This document shows, piece by piece, positions 34,065-42,382 of a stretch of DNA of 64,000 nucleotides. The stretch comes from Mucilaginibacter tolerans (GTDB lineage Bacteria; Bacteroidota; Bacteroidia; Sphingobacteriales; Sphingobacteriaceae). Made by a program: the position numbers and the translations under genes. The stretch spans positions 1 to 64,000 of the forward strand of contig NZ_JAUMKB010000021.1 of NCBI RefSeq assembly GCF_030519375.1, given 5' to 3'. The notes beneath the pieces were generated by a model. That model ran no database searches. It saw only the letters and a program-made list of their open reading frames with translations, and had not been told where the DNA came from. Each line of letters starts with the position of its first letter. The stretch's first letter is position 1.

Positions 34065-34103
34065 GTTTTTAACCCTATTTCAGGATTTTGATTCAAACAA
34101 TTT

Positions 34104-34111
34104 TATATTTG
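34104..34111 (+). promoter_or_regulatory. -7 box for DUF4293-lspA
   Basis: TATATTTG is a perfect match. It places the whole repeat 34121-34219 inside the 5' leader of the DUF4293 mRNA. Confidence 0.5.
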
Positions 34112-34120
34112 CGCTACGCG

Positions 34121-34219
34121 AGGTTGTATTAGTTGTAATGGTTGTAGTAGTTGAAAGTATTGTTTTAGAATAACCAGTGCAACCAATACAACTTTTACAA
34201 GCCCTACAATATTTTCAAC
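34121..34219. repeat. Paired-arm word repeat in the DUF4293 leader
   Basis: The left arm 34121-34155 has GTTGTATTA/GTTGTAATG/GTTGTAGTA units of 9 bp. The right arm 34172-34219 has CAACCAATA/CAACTTTTA/CAAGCCCTA units. They are inverted around a short centre, and the right arm ends about 10 nt before the start codon. Confidence 0.85.
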
Positions 34220-34228
34220 TTTAACAAA

Positions 34229-34696
34229 ATGATCCAACGTATACAAAGCATTTACTTATTACTTGCCAGCCTGGCTGTTTTCGCACTTTTCCTGTTCCCA
34301 TTGGTACATAATGTTTACGTAGCCGGGGTGCCATCAACTATTACGGTAAGCGGTATTTACCGGGATGTGAACGGCGCACAAGCGCATACGGAAAGTTTTA
34401 TTGCACTAATAGCAGCTACAGCAGTAGTAGCAATTATGCCCCTTATCCTGATATTTTTATACAAAAACCGCAAGCAGCAGGCGATGTTGTGCTATGGCTA
34501 TATCGTCGTTATATTCGGGTATAGCTTCTGGATGGCCGAAACAGTAAAATCTTATACAGGCGACGTTAGTTTAAACACCAATAATTTTGGTATCGGTGCG
34601 TTATTAAGCTCGGTAAGCATCATTTTTGCATTGCTGGCGGCAAAGGCCATTCAGCGCGACGAAAAGTTAGTAAAATCGGCAGACAGATTAAGGTAG
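34229..34696 (+). CDS. DUF4293 four-helix membrane protein
   Basis: A 155-aa integral membrane protein starting MIQRIQSIYLLLASLAVFAL, the hallmark of DUF4293, with four predicted helices. The family is Bacteroidota-specific and its function is unknown. It lies 23 nt upstream of lspA on the same strand. Confidence 0.88.
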   Translation: MIQRIQSIYLLLASLAVFALFLFPLVHNVYVAGVPSTITVSGIYRDVNGAQAHTESFIALIAATAVVAIMPLILIFLYKNRKQQAMLCYGYIVVIFGYSFWMAETVKSYTGDVSLNTNNFGIGALLSSVSIIFALLAAKAIQRDEKLVKSADRLR

Positions 34697-34719
34697 AACA
34701 CGATTAAAAGTTTAACAGG

Positions 34720-35235
34720 ATGAAGAATTGGATGAAGATAATATTGTTCTGCATTACGTCGGTAATATTTATCGGGTGCGACAGGATAACCAAAAACCTG
34801 GCAAAAGAGCACCTAATGTATCATGAGCCAATTTCCTATTTACATAATACCGTTCGCCTGGAGTATGTAGAAAATACCGGTGCTGCCTTAAGCCTGGGTG
34901 ATCAGCTTTCCAAGCCGGTTAGTTTCTGGCTGCTGAGCGTCGTCCCATTAGTTTGTTTACTGGTGCTTGCCGGTTATGTTCTTGCTAAAATTAATACTTA
35001 TAATTCGCTGAAACTATTTTCGTTCGCACTCATTATTTCAGGTGGCTTAGGCAATATCATCGACCGGCTGATGTTCGACCGTCATGTAACCGATTTTATG
35101 AATGTTGGCATTAGCAACTTCCGTACAGGTATATTTAATGTGGCGGATATGTGCGTTACTGCAGGAGTGATCGGGTTGCTGTTATCGCTGAGGGAGAAGA
35201 GAGATATAGAGCCAGAAACGGAGCAGATTGGTTAA
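34720..35235 (+). CDS. lspA: Lipoprotein signal peptidase (signal peptidase II)
   Basis: Aspartyl protease that cleaves prolipoproteins before the lipidated Cys at the inner membrane. The 171-aa protein has four membrane helices and ends in a charged tail. The conserved boxes are VENTGAALSLG, GGLGNIIDRLMFDRHVTDFM (catalytic Asp125) and FNVADMCVTAG (catalytic Asp143). Its substrates include the several lipobox proteins seen in this window. It is cotranscribed with the DUF4293 gene and followed by a repeat that may also act as terminator. Confidence 0.94.
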   Translation: MKNWMKIILFCITSVIFIGCDRITKNLAKEHLMYHEPISYLHNTVRLEYVENTGAALSLGDQLSKPVSFWLLSVVPLVCLLVLAGYVLAKINTYNSLKLFSFALIISGGLGNIIDRLMFDRHVTDFMNVGISNFRTGIFNVADMCVTAGVIGLLLSLREKRDIEPETEQIG

Positions 35236-35248
35236 TCCTCCGTTTATA

Positions 35249-35334
35249 CGCACCCGGTCATTGCTTCGCTCGCCCTCCCCCTCTTTAAACGTAGTTTAGA
35301 GAGGGTCGACCAGTGTAGCGTAGTCGGGGTGAGT
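35249..35334. repeat. REP-like long hairpin after lspA
   Basis: A core stem CCCTCTTTAAAC / GTTTAGAGAGGG with a 3-nt loop, flanked by outer arms around CACCCGGTCATTGCTTCGC and GCGTAGTCGGGGTG that also pair imperfectly. It may double as the lspA terminator. Confidence 0.65.
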
Positions 35335-35408
35335 TAACTTTGCGCGAAACATTAATCCTGATTATTTTTACTAACCAATTGTCATCTTTCCTGTTTCTTT
35401 CTGCAGTA

Positions 35409-35439
35409 TTTGAATTGCAAAAAATAATTCCTACCTTTG
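35409..35439 (+). promoter_or_regulatory. Full Bacteroidota-type promoter of the DEAD-box helicase
   Basis: TTTG (35409-35412), exactly 19 nt, then TACCTTTG (35432-35439): a perfect -33/-7 pair. The expected leader is about 35 nt and holds a small TGGC/GCCA hairpin. Confidence 0.72.
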
Positions 35440-35480
35440 CGCCCGATTTGGCGATGTTGCCAGATTCGTTATTTTAATTC

Positions 35481-37319
35481 ATGAACCCATTTATTCAACT
35501 GGGAATCCGTCATGATATTGTTAATGCCATCTCTGAGTTAGGTTTCGAAAACCCAACTCCAATCCAGGAACAGTCGATTCCGGTATTGCTTACAGGCAGC
35601 AACGATTTTGTCGGATTGGCCCAAACCGGGACCGGCAAAACTGCTGCTTTTGGACTTCCATTACTGGAACTTTTAGATTTCGAAGCAAATCATCCGCAGG
35701 CACTTATATTATGCCCAACTCGCGAACTTTGTTTGCAGATCACCAATGATCTGAAAAATTATGCTAAAAACATGCGCAACGTACATGTTGTGGCTGTTTA
35801 TGGCGGCGCAAGTATTTCTGATCAATTGCACCAGATTCGTCGCGGTGTACAGATCGTTGTTGCTACGCCAGGCCGTATGCTGGATATCATCAACCGTAAG
35901 GCTATTGATTTCAGCGGAGTAAACTATGTAGTATTGGATGAGGCTGATGAGATGCTCAACATGGGCTTCCAGGAAGACATAGACAATATCCTGTCAACCA
36001 CACCTGATGATAAAAAAACATGGCTGTTCTCAGCCACTATGCCTTCAGAAGTAAGAAGGATCGCCAAAAAATACATGACCGATCCTTATGAGCTTACCAT
36101 GGGCACCAAAAATACCGGTAACGAAAATATCGAGCACGAATATTATGTAGTGCGTGCCCGTGATAAATATGCAGCTTTTAAACGTATTGTCGATTTTAAT
36201 CCTGAGATATTTGGTATTGTATTCTGCCGTACGAAAATAGAAACCCAGGAGATTGCCGAAGCGTTAATTAAGGATGGTTACAATGCCGATTCACTGCATG
36301 GCGACTTGTCGCAGCAACAGCGCGATAAAGTAATGAAACGCTACCGTGAACGTAGTCTGCAATTATTGATCGCGACCGACGTAGCCGCACGTGGTATCGA
36401 TGTGAACGATGTTACCCACGTTATCAATTACTCATTGCCTGATGAGATTGAGAACTACACCCACCGTAGCGGACGTACCGCCCGTGCGGGTAAAACAGGG
36501 GTTTCAATCTCTATCATCAATGCAAAAGAATTTGGCAAAATACGCCAGATAGAAAAAGTAATTGGCAAACGCTTTATCAAAGCGGAAATACCCACAGGTT
36601 TTGACGTAGTTGAAAAGCAGTTGTTTGCTTTAGTTCATAAAGTACACAATGTGGAAGTGAACGAGCAGCAGATAGAACAATATATCCCACGCATCATGGA
36701 CGAGTTTAAGGACATGAGCAAAGAAGATATCATCAAACGTTTTGCATCATTGGAGTTTAACCGCTTCCTTGATTATTATAAAAACGCACCTGATCTGAAC
36801 GCTCAGATCGACGAACAACGTCGTGCCGATGGTACAGGCGACCGTTTCAACCGTACAGGTATGCGCTCAGACTTTACCCGCCTGTTTATCAACTTAGGTT
36901 CTGTTGATGGCTTTGGTCGTGGTGATCTGTTGGGCTACATCTGCAGCACAGCAAAGATCAGCGGGAAAACAGTAGGTAAGATCGACGTTAAAGGGGTTTA
37001 TTCATTCTTTGAAGTACCTAATGACGATGTAGAAAAAGTACAAGCAGGTTTTAAAGGAGCTGATTTTCAGGGACGCGACGTAAGAATAGAAATTTCTGGT
37101 GATAGCCGTAACGAAAGCCGTGGCGGTGCGTCTAACTATAAAAAGCGTGAAGGCGGCGACAGGAGAGAAGGCGATTTCCGCAGAAATGGTTACAGCCACG
37201 AGGGCGGTAACAAGGAAAGAGCAGGAGCACCAAACGGTGGTGGCTTCCGCGATTTCTCAGGCAAGCGCCGTGAGGATCGTTCGGGGAATAACAACGGCGA
37301 GCGTCGCAGACGGTTTTAA
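35481..37319 (+). CDS. DEAD-box RNA helicase with DbpA-type RNA-binding domain
   Basis: ATP-dependent RNA helicase of the DeaD/CsdA group, acting in ribosome assembly and mRNA decay, often cold-induced. The 612-aa protein has the Q motif (FENPTPIQEQSIP), motif I AQTGTGKT (~48-55), PTRELC, motif II VLDEADEML, motif III SAT and motif VI HRSGRTARAG. A DbpA-like RNA-binding domain (~480-550, LFINLGSVDGFGRGDLLGYI) is followed by an Arg/Gly-rich tail (RREDRSGNNNGERRRRF). It has its own perfect promoter and a downstream terminator. Confidence 0.95.
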   Translation: MNPFIQLGIRHDIVNAISELGFENPTPIQEQSIPVLLTGSNDFVGLAQTGTGKTAAFGLPLLELLDFEANHPQALILCPTRELCLQITNDLKNYAKNMRNVHVVAVYGGASISDQLHQIRRGVQIVVATPGRMLDIINRKAIDFSGVNYVVLDEADEMLNMGFQEDIDNILSTTPDDKKTWLFSATMPSEVRRIAKKYMTDPYELTMGTKNTGNENIEHEYYVVRARDKYAAFKRIVDFNPEIFGIVFCRTKIETQEIAEALIKDGYNADSLHGDLSQQQRDKVMKRYRERSLQLLIATDVAARGIDVNDVTHVINYSLPDEIENYTHRSGRTARAGKTGVSISIINAKEFGKIRQIEKVIGKRFIKAEIPTGFDVVEKQLFALVHKVHNVEVNEQQIEQYIPRIMDEFKDMSKEDIIKRFASLEFNRFLDYYKNAPDLNAQIDEQRRADGTGDRFNRTGMRSDFTRLFINLGSVDGFGRGDLLGYICSTAKISGKTVGKIDVKGVYSFFEVPNDDVEKVQAGFKGADFQGRDVRIEISGDSRNESRGGASNYKKREGGDRREGDFRRNGYSHEGGNKERAGAPNGGGFRDFSGKRREDRSGNNNGERRRRF

Positions 37320-37401
37320 TGTTGATTGAGTCGGATTAAATTGATTGAGTTGAATAAGTTAACTCAATTGACCAGTTAACCACTCACTTAATCAACTCAA
37401 G
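37320..37401. repeat. Paired-arm word repeat after the helicase gene
   Basis: TTGATTGAG/TTGAATAAG words in the left arm face AACTCAATT/AATCAACTC words in the right arm, with almost no loop. Here it lies downstream of a stop, before the terminator. Confidence 0.75.
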
Positions 37402-37431
37402 AATAAGTTTTAGGTTTAGTTTAGTTTGCAA

Positions 37432-37463
37432 GGCCTCTCACCTTCGGGATGAGGGGCTTTTGT
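37432..37463 (+). terminator. Terminator of the helicase gene
   Basis: GCCTCTCA pairs with TGAGGGGC around CC-TTCG-GG and is followed by a T-rich tract. Confidence 0.75.
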
Positions 37464-37466
37464 GTT

Positions 37467-37814
37467 TTAGCGGGTAAACTCCATTATAGTTGAGTCGGGA
37501 GAGAGTAGTTTTAAGTTATGATCGTCAAGCTTTTGTATCACAAACTTGCTATAGGGCTGATTTCCCTGGAAGGATGAGAATATGGTATCGCCTTTTACAA
37601 AGTAATCCTCTGCATATTGCAGGTCGCTATCCATTGCAAACTTTTTTTGGGTAATCTTGAGTTTGGTATCACCCTCTTTTAGTTTCCAGTCGCCTTGTAA
37701 CCTTTTGTCACCTGGACCCGAATTAGAGTTTGAACAAGAAGATAGTAAAAGCAGAACCCAAACAAGGCCTAACCCTATGCTTTTGCCGGAAACTGTTGAA
37801 ACGGATATTCTCAT
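37467..37814 (-). CDS. Small lipoprotein, lipocalin-like fold possible
   Basis: A 115-aa predicted lipoprotein with a signal peptide and lipobox LLSSC (Cys28). The mature part (DWKLKEGDTKLKITQKKF) alternates polar and hydrophobic residues like a small beta-barrel, which is typical of Bacteroidota lipocalin-like proteins. No catalytic residue or family can be named. It converges on the helicase gene and follows a terminator, so it is probably monocistronic. Confidence 0.75.
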   Translation of the reverse strand: MRISVSTVSGKSIGLGLVWVLLLLSSCSNSNSGPGDKRLQGDWKLKEGDTKLKITQKKFAMDSDLQYAEDYFVKGDTIFSSFQGNQPYSKFVIQKLDDHNLKLLSPDSTIMEFTR

Positions 37815-37820
37815 AGCATT

Positions 37821-37859
37821 AAAAAATAGGAAGCACCCCGTTAGGGTCCGGGATGCTTC
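37821..37859 (-). terminator. Terminator of the gpsA unit
   Basis: On the minus strand, GAAGCATCCCG pairs with CGGGGTGCTTC (one G-U pair) across an 8-nt loop and is followed by CTATTTTTT. It ends transcription after the 109-aa secreted protein. Confidence 0.8.
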
Positions 37860-37877
37860 GGTCGCAGTAATATAAAA

Positions 37878-38207
37878 TTACATTTTTTTATCCTTCAATT
37901 CGGATTCTTTCAGATAAACTTTATGCCCTTTTTTATCAACATAATAGTATTCTGAATGACTGTTGATATAAATGGTTTCACCGTTAGGACCGCATTTGTC
38001 TTTATATTGCTTGTCAACAATAGTTGAAGCGCCCTTTACAGCTATTTCTGATGTTTTATGGCCAATTTTTGTCGCTGCATCACCAACCTGTTTGGTTGTC
38101 TTGTGTACTTTGGTTTTAAAACTCGTGGTGTCTTTACTTTGTGCATCTGCCTGGCCGGCTACAAATAATGCCGCAACAAAAAGTGCGGCCGCTATTACCT
38201 TTTTCAT
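37878..38207 (-). CDS. Small exported basic protein
   Basis: A 109-aa protein with a clear Sec signal (ALFVAALFVAGQADAQ), a Lys/Thr-rich amphipathic middle (KTKVHKTTKQVGDAATKIGHKTSE) and a C-terminal part with CGPNGETIYINSHSEYYYVDKKGHKVY, which looks like a beta hairpin. The family is not recognised. It is 29 nt downstream of gpsA on the same strand and shares its terminator. Confidence 0.75.
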   Translation of the reverse strand: MKKVIAAALFVAALFVAGQADAQSKDTTSFKTKVHKTTKQVGDAATKIGHKTSEIAVKGASTIVDKQYKDKCGPNGETIYINSHSEYYYVDKKGHKVYLKESELKDKKM

Positions 38208-38235
38208 TGGTTTGTATATTAAATTAATTAAGCTA

Positions 38236-39243
38236 TTAACTAAGTTGAGCGGCTAAATGTTTCATCTCCATGGCCGGGTTCCTTTTCTCGTACAAAATAC
38301 TGTAAACGGCACTGCAAATAGGCATAAAAACTTTGTATTGTTTGTTTACCTGGTGTAAACAATTCACAGCATAATATCCTTCGGCAATCATATTCATTTC
38401 AAGTTGTGCCGAAGTTACTGTATAGCCTTTGCCGATCATATTTCCAAACGTACGGTTGCGGCTGAATTGTGAATAAGCGGTTACCAGCAAATCGCCCAGG
38501 TAGGCAGACTCTTTGATATCACGGTCAATAGGGTGGACCGCTTCTACGAATCGTTCCAGCTCGCGGATGGCATTGGATATTAAAACCGACTGAAAGTTAT
38601 CACCGTAGCCAACCCCATGACAAATACCACTGGCTATAGCATAGACATTTTTTAGCACCGCTGCATACTCCGTTCCGTAAATATCGTCTGAAACTACAGT
38701 ATTGATGTACCGGGTAGTCAGCATTGCGGCAAAGCTTGCTGCCAGTTCTGTATCGCCTGACGCAATAGTAAGGTAGGATAATTTCTCAAGAGCAACCTCC
38801 TCGGCATGACACGGTCCGCTGATCACCATAAAATTATCAAAAGAGATATTATAGCGTTGATTCAAAAATTCGCCAATAATCTGATTTTCATCCGGTACGA
38901 TACCTTTTATTGCTGATACGACTTTCTTGCCTGCGAAATCTTCGGAAGTTATGCCTTTCAATGCTTCTTTTAGAAATGCGGCAGGGACATTTAACAAAAT
39001 GATATCTGCTTTTTCTATCAGCGGTTTCAGATCGGTAGAGATATTTTGGGCAGGCACTTTTATCTCGACCGAGCTCAGGTAATTCGGGTTATGCCTGAAC
39101 TGGCGGATATGTTCAGCGGCTTTTTCGTTACGCATCCACCAAAAAATCTCCTTTTCTACAGGATTATCGGTTAGCATTTTAATATTAGCTGTTGCCCAGC
39201 TCCCTCCGCCGACCACGAGTATTTTATTATGTTGTTGATGCAT
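38236..39243 (-). CDS. gpsA: NAD(P)-dependent glycerol-3-phosphate dehydrogenase
   Basis: Makes sn-glycerol-3-phosphate for phospholipid synthesis. The 335-aa protein has the Rossmann motif VVGGGSWATANIKML, SAIKGIVPDENQ, ISGPCHAEEVA, and the catalytic Lys in EYAAVLKNVYAIASGI. The start loop is GGGSWAT rather than the common GxGSWGT. The ATG at 39243 was chosen over a TTG five codons upstream in the GTGCAAAT spacer repeat. It is the first gene of a two-gene unit. Confidence 0.93.
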   Translation of the reverse strand: MHQQHNKILVVGGGSWATANIKMLTDNPVEKEIFWWMRNEKAAEHIRQFRHNPNYLSSVEIKVPAQNISTDLKPLIEKADIILLNVPAAFLKEALKGITSEDFAGKKVVSAIKGIVPDENQIIGEFLNQRYNISFDNFMVISGPCHAEEVALEKLSYLTIASGDTELAASFAAMLTTRYINTVVSDDIYGTEYAAVLKNVYAIASGICHGVGYGDNFQSVLISNAIRELERFVEAVHPIDRDIKESAYLGDLLVTAYSQFSRNRTFGNMIGKGYTVTSAQLEMNMIAEGYYAVNCLHQVNKQYKVFMPICSAVYSILYEKRNPAMEMKHLAAQLS

Positions 39244-39249
39244 TTGGTT

Positions 39250-39322
39250 GATGTGCAAATATGCAGATGTGCAAATGTGCGAATTTAATACCTAGATGTG
39301 CAAATGTGCAGATGTGCAAATA
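39250..39322. repeat. Tandem word repeat upstream of gpsA
   Basis: About eight degenerate copies of an 8-bp word ATGTGCAA/ATGTGCAG in direct order. The same word is used in the paired-arm element upstream of ftsY (3170-3272). Confidence 0.8.
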
Positions 39323-39331
39323 GCACCAAAT

Positions 39332-39360
39332 AAAAAAGGCCTGTGCATTTGCGCAGGCCT
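39332..39360 (-). terminator. Terminator of the tolC-hlyD pair
   Basis: On the minus strand AGGCCTGCGC pairs with GCACAGGCCT around a 4-nt loop, followed by TTTTTTATTT. Confidence 0.85.
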
Positions 39361-39385
39361 GACAATCAAAATTGGTTATTAAATA

Positions 39386-40738
39386 TTATTTACTCTGGTC
39401 GCCACTAAACAGCTTGGATTTATCTACTTTTTCTACTTCCATCTTATCGTTTAATGTTTTGGAGATAGCTGTGTATGGTGCTGATACCACTTCCTCACCG
39501 CTTTTTAATCCTGATAATATCTGGATATAAGAATCGTCCTGGATGCCTGTTGTTACAGCCACCTGCTTTACTTTTCCTGCACTGTAAACAAATACATATT
39601 CCTTTGGAGCAGCAGTGATCTTTGCTTTGTTGTCGTTGTTGTCGTCAGACTTGTTGTTATCGCTTTTGGAAGTGGTGGGTGTTTTTGTTTCCTGGCGAGT
39701 CGTTACAGATTGTATTGGAACCGATAGCGCTTTTGCATGATTAGTCAGAATTTCAACAGTTGCCGTTAATCCCGGGCGGAAAGGCGAAGGATTAGACGCA
39801 GTTTTGTTTAGTAAAGCAACGTATGATTTTGGATCGATCCTTACTTTCACGGTAAAGTTAGTTACCTGGTCAGCTGTGGTACCTACTACATTGGCTGCAC
39901 TGCCTATCTCTGTTACCACACCAGAAAATAACTTGCTCTGGAAAGCATCTACCTGTATTTTTGAAGAATCGCCAAGGGTAATACGGTTAATATCATTCTC
40001 GTTTACATCCACGTTTACATCCAGTTGGTTCAGGTCTGATATGGTCATGATCTCGGTACCGGCAAACTGTTGGGTTCCCAATACACGTTCACCTTTTTGA
40101 ATGGATAATTTAGATATCACACCATCCACCGGCGAATAGATAGTTGTTTTATTCAGGTTAGCCTGCGATTCTTTTACCGATGCCGCTGATTGGGCCAATC
40201 CGTAATTTGAGCCGGCTACATTCTGTTTCGCAGCTTCTAACTGGGCTTTTGCGCCTTCATAGCTGGCTTTTGCGGCGTCAAATTCGGCAGCAGTCAGAAC
40301 TTTATTATCAAATAATACTTTATCGCGTTTGTAAATAGCCGCTTGATTTTCGTAAGTGGCTTCTGCTTGTTTAAGCAATTGAGTGGTGTTGCCTACATTT
40401 GCCTTTTGCGAATTGTAAGCGGCCACGGTGCGATCATAGTCGGATTTTAGAATATCTGGCCTGATACGACAAAGCAATTGCCCTTTCTTTACCACGTCGC
40501 CTTCCTTTACAGGCAACTCAACCACTTCGCCTGAAACTTCCGGACTGATTTTTACTTCTACATGGGCCTTTATTTTACCACTGGCTGAAACCGACTCGTT
40601 AATTGCACGTGTATCAACCTTTTCGGTAGCAACTTGTGTTTTTGGCGGCTTCCCCCAAAAGCCGGCTGCCTTGCCGGCAATGTAAATTACAACCAAAGCC
40701 CCAAGGCTTATTAAAACATATTTAGTAGTTTTTCCCAT
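39386..40738 (-). CDS. RND/MFP efflux periplasmic adaptor (HlyD type)
   Basis: A 450-aa membrane fusion protein: an N-terminal anchor helix (YVLISLGALVVIYIAGKAAGF), a lipoyl half-domain (KISPEVSGEVVELPVKEGDVVKKGQLLCRI), a long alpha-helical hairpin (~95-200), the second lipoyl half (YSPVDGVISKLSIQKGERV) and a beta-barrel domain. Asn/Asp/Lys-rich low complexity occurs at ~355-375 (SDNNKSDDNNDNK). It follows tolC by 65 nt. The expected MacB-type pump gene is missing. Confidence 0.9.
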   Translation of the reverse strand: MGKTTKYVLISLGALVVIYIAGKAAGFWGKPPKTQVATEKVDTRAINESVSASGKIKAHVEVKISPEVSGEVVELPVKEGDVVKKGQLLCRIRPDILKSDYDRTVAAYNSQKANVGNTTQLLKQAEATYENQAAIYKRDKVLFDNKVLTAAEFDAAKASYEGAKAQLEAAKQNVAGSNYGLAQSAASVKESQANLNKTTIYSPVDGVISKLSIQKGERVLGTQQFAGTEIMTISDLNQLDVNVDVNENDINRITLGDSSKIQVDAFQSKLFSGVVTEIGSAANVVGTTADQVTNFTVKVRIDPKSYVALLNKTASNPSPFRPGLTATVEILTNHAKALSVPIQSVTTRQETKTPTTSKSDNNKSDDNNDNKAKITAAPKEYVFVYSAGKVKQVAVTTGIQDDSYIQILSGLKSGEEVVSAPYTAISKTLNDKMEVEKVDKSKLFSGDQSK

Positions 40739-40741
40739 TGT

Positions 40742-40795
40742 GTATAATTTCTAAATTCTAATATCTAAATCCTAAAATTTAATAAATCCTAACCT
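40742..40795. repeat. Degenerate word repeat in the tolC-hlyD spacer
   Basis: CTAAATTCTAATAT/CTAAATCCTAAAAT/AAATCCTAACC words fill the 64-nt spacer. Only one arm is evident. Confidence 0.5.
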
Positions 40796-40802
40796 TTAAT
40801 CC

Positions 40803-42263
40803 CTACAGCTCTATCTTATTGCCCAGGTAATAATCAATCACCTTGCTTCTGAATATCATCGAGTATTGCGCGTTGATCATATCGTTCTGCGCTTTATTAT
40901 AATTGGTGACTGCTGTATTATAGTCTAAATTGTTCACAAAACCAGCATCGTAGCGTTGCTTGGTTACATTCAAAGCCTCTTTGGTTGACTCATAACTATG
41001 TAATGCCGACTGATAATTTTTTACCGCAGCCTGCAGATCAGCAAGTGCCTGTATAATGGTTTTGCTCAACGTATTTTTCGCCAGTTGGGTAGTTACCTGC
41101 GCATATTCATAATTCAGTTTTGCCTTACGAACTGATGTACGAGCCGTAAAGCGGTTGAAAATTGGTATTTGCAAGCTTATACCGAATGACTGGTTAAAAT
41201 TGTCCCTAAGCTGATCGGTAAACGAGTAATAACCATATATCGGATGTCTAAGTTGCGTTAAGGTTTGAACTATCTGATTGGTGGACTGAACAGTGCCAAT
41301 AGGGTCAAAAGCTAAGGGGGTATAGTCTATTATTTTATACGGTTCCTGTGCACTTGTATAAGTCGAACCGAGACCTCCAAATAATGATAAAGTTGGATAA
41401 TAATTGCCCTTTGCAACTTTAATGGCCTGTTCATAAGATTGCTGTTGTAGTTCGGCCAACTTAATGTCTGGATTGACGCTTAACGATGTTTTGATTACTT
41501 CAGAAGCGTCATAAATAGTTTTTACATCCGTTAGCTTACTGATATCTGGTTTTTCAACTGCGATCTCAGTGGTTGGGTCCATCTCCATGTATTGTTTTAG
41601 CACGATGACGGCCAGATCAACCTGGTTTTGTGCGGTGGTTAGGTTCAATTCCGCTGTTGAGACCTGTGCCTGTGCCTGAGCCAGGTCGGCACGGGTGGCA
41701 TTGCCCTGGTCAAAGTTTTTCTGAGCGCGGTCCAATGTGATTTTTGCAAGGTCTATCTGTTGTTTTGCGGCAACTACCAGATCCTGGTCACTCAATATGG
41801 TCAGGTAGTCAGTTACAACATTCAGCAGCAGGTCGTTTTTAACCTTTGCAGTAGTCGTTTTGTCCACATCAAGAGCTATTTTGTTTTGCAATATCTGGTT
41901 GCGTAACTGTCCGCCCTGAAAAATGGTTAATTGCAAAGAAGCTGAGCCATTGACATTAAAAACTGTCTGATTGGCATAAGCATAATTACCCGAAACGGCA
42001 CTTCGTCCAAAGCCATAAGCCGCATTTGGGCTGGCAGTTAGACTGGGTAATAAATTATATTTTGATTGCTTATAATCTTCAGTAGCAATAGACGTGGTGA
42101 TCTGCGATTGCTTTATCGACAGGTTATTGGCCATTGCCAGGTCTATCGCTTTTTGCAAACTGATCACTTGTTGTGCATTGACTGTTGTTAAGCTAAAAGC
42201 TGAAAGGCCCAGGGTAAAACCTATTAAAAGTCCTTTTTTAAATCCGAATATAAATTTTGCCAT
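40803..42263 (-). CDS. TolC-family outer-membrane efflux channel
   Basis: A 486-aa outer-membrane factor with a signal peptide (~1-29, VNAQQ) and duplicated TolC helical repeats. ISLQKAIDLAMANN starts the first repeat, and NPDIKLAELQQQSYEQAIKVAKGNYYPTLSLFGGLG the second. It forms a trimeric exit duct with the HlyD-type adaptor downstream. It lies next to a divergent polysaccharide deacetylase. Repeat words flank it on both sides. Confidence 0.9.
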   Translation of the reverse strand: MAKFIFGFKKGLLIGFTLGLSAFSLTTVNAQQVISLQKAIDLAMANNLSIKQSQITTSIATEDYKQSKYNLLPSLTASPNAAYGFGRSAVSGNYAYANQTVFNVNGSASLQLTIFQGGQLRNQILQNKIALDVDKTTTAKVKNDLLLNVVTDYLTILSDQDLVVAAKQQIDLAKITLDRAQKNFDQGNATRADLAQAQAQVSTAELNLTTAQNQVDLAVIVLKQYMEMDPTTEIAVEKPDISKLTDVKTIYDASEVIKTSLSVNPDIKLAELQQQSYEQAIKVAKGNYYPTLSLFGGLGSTYTSAQEPYKIIDYTPLAFDPIGTVQSTNQIVQTLTQLRHPIYGYYSFTDQLRDNFNQSFGISLQIPIFNRFTARTSVRKAKLNYEYAQVTTQLAKNTLSKTIIQALADLQAAVKNYQSALHSYESTKEALNVTKQRYDAGFVNNLDYNTAVTNYNKAQNDMINAQYSMIFRSKVIDYYLGNKIEL

Positions 42264-42283
42264 AAGGTTATATCACCAATATT

Positions 42284-42375
42284 TTGAGATATGAGATTTG
42301 AGGTGTTAGATTTGAGCATTATTATACTTGATTAAAATTTACCTGTATCAGATCTCAAATCTAACATCTTACGTC
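42284..42375. repeat. Paired-arm word repeat upstream of the polysaccharide deacetylase gene
   Basis: The left arm 42284-42316 (GAGATATGAGATTTGAG, GTTAGATTTGAG) and the right arm 42348-42375 (CAGATCTCAAAT, CTAACATCTTACG) are inverted. The right arm ends 7 nt before the start codon at 42383. Confidence 0.82.
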
Positions 42376-42382
42376 TGAACAA

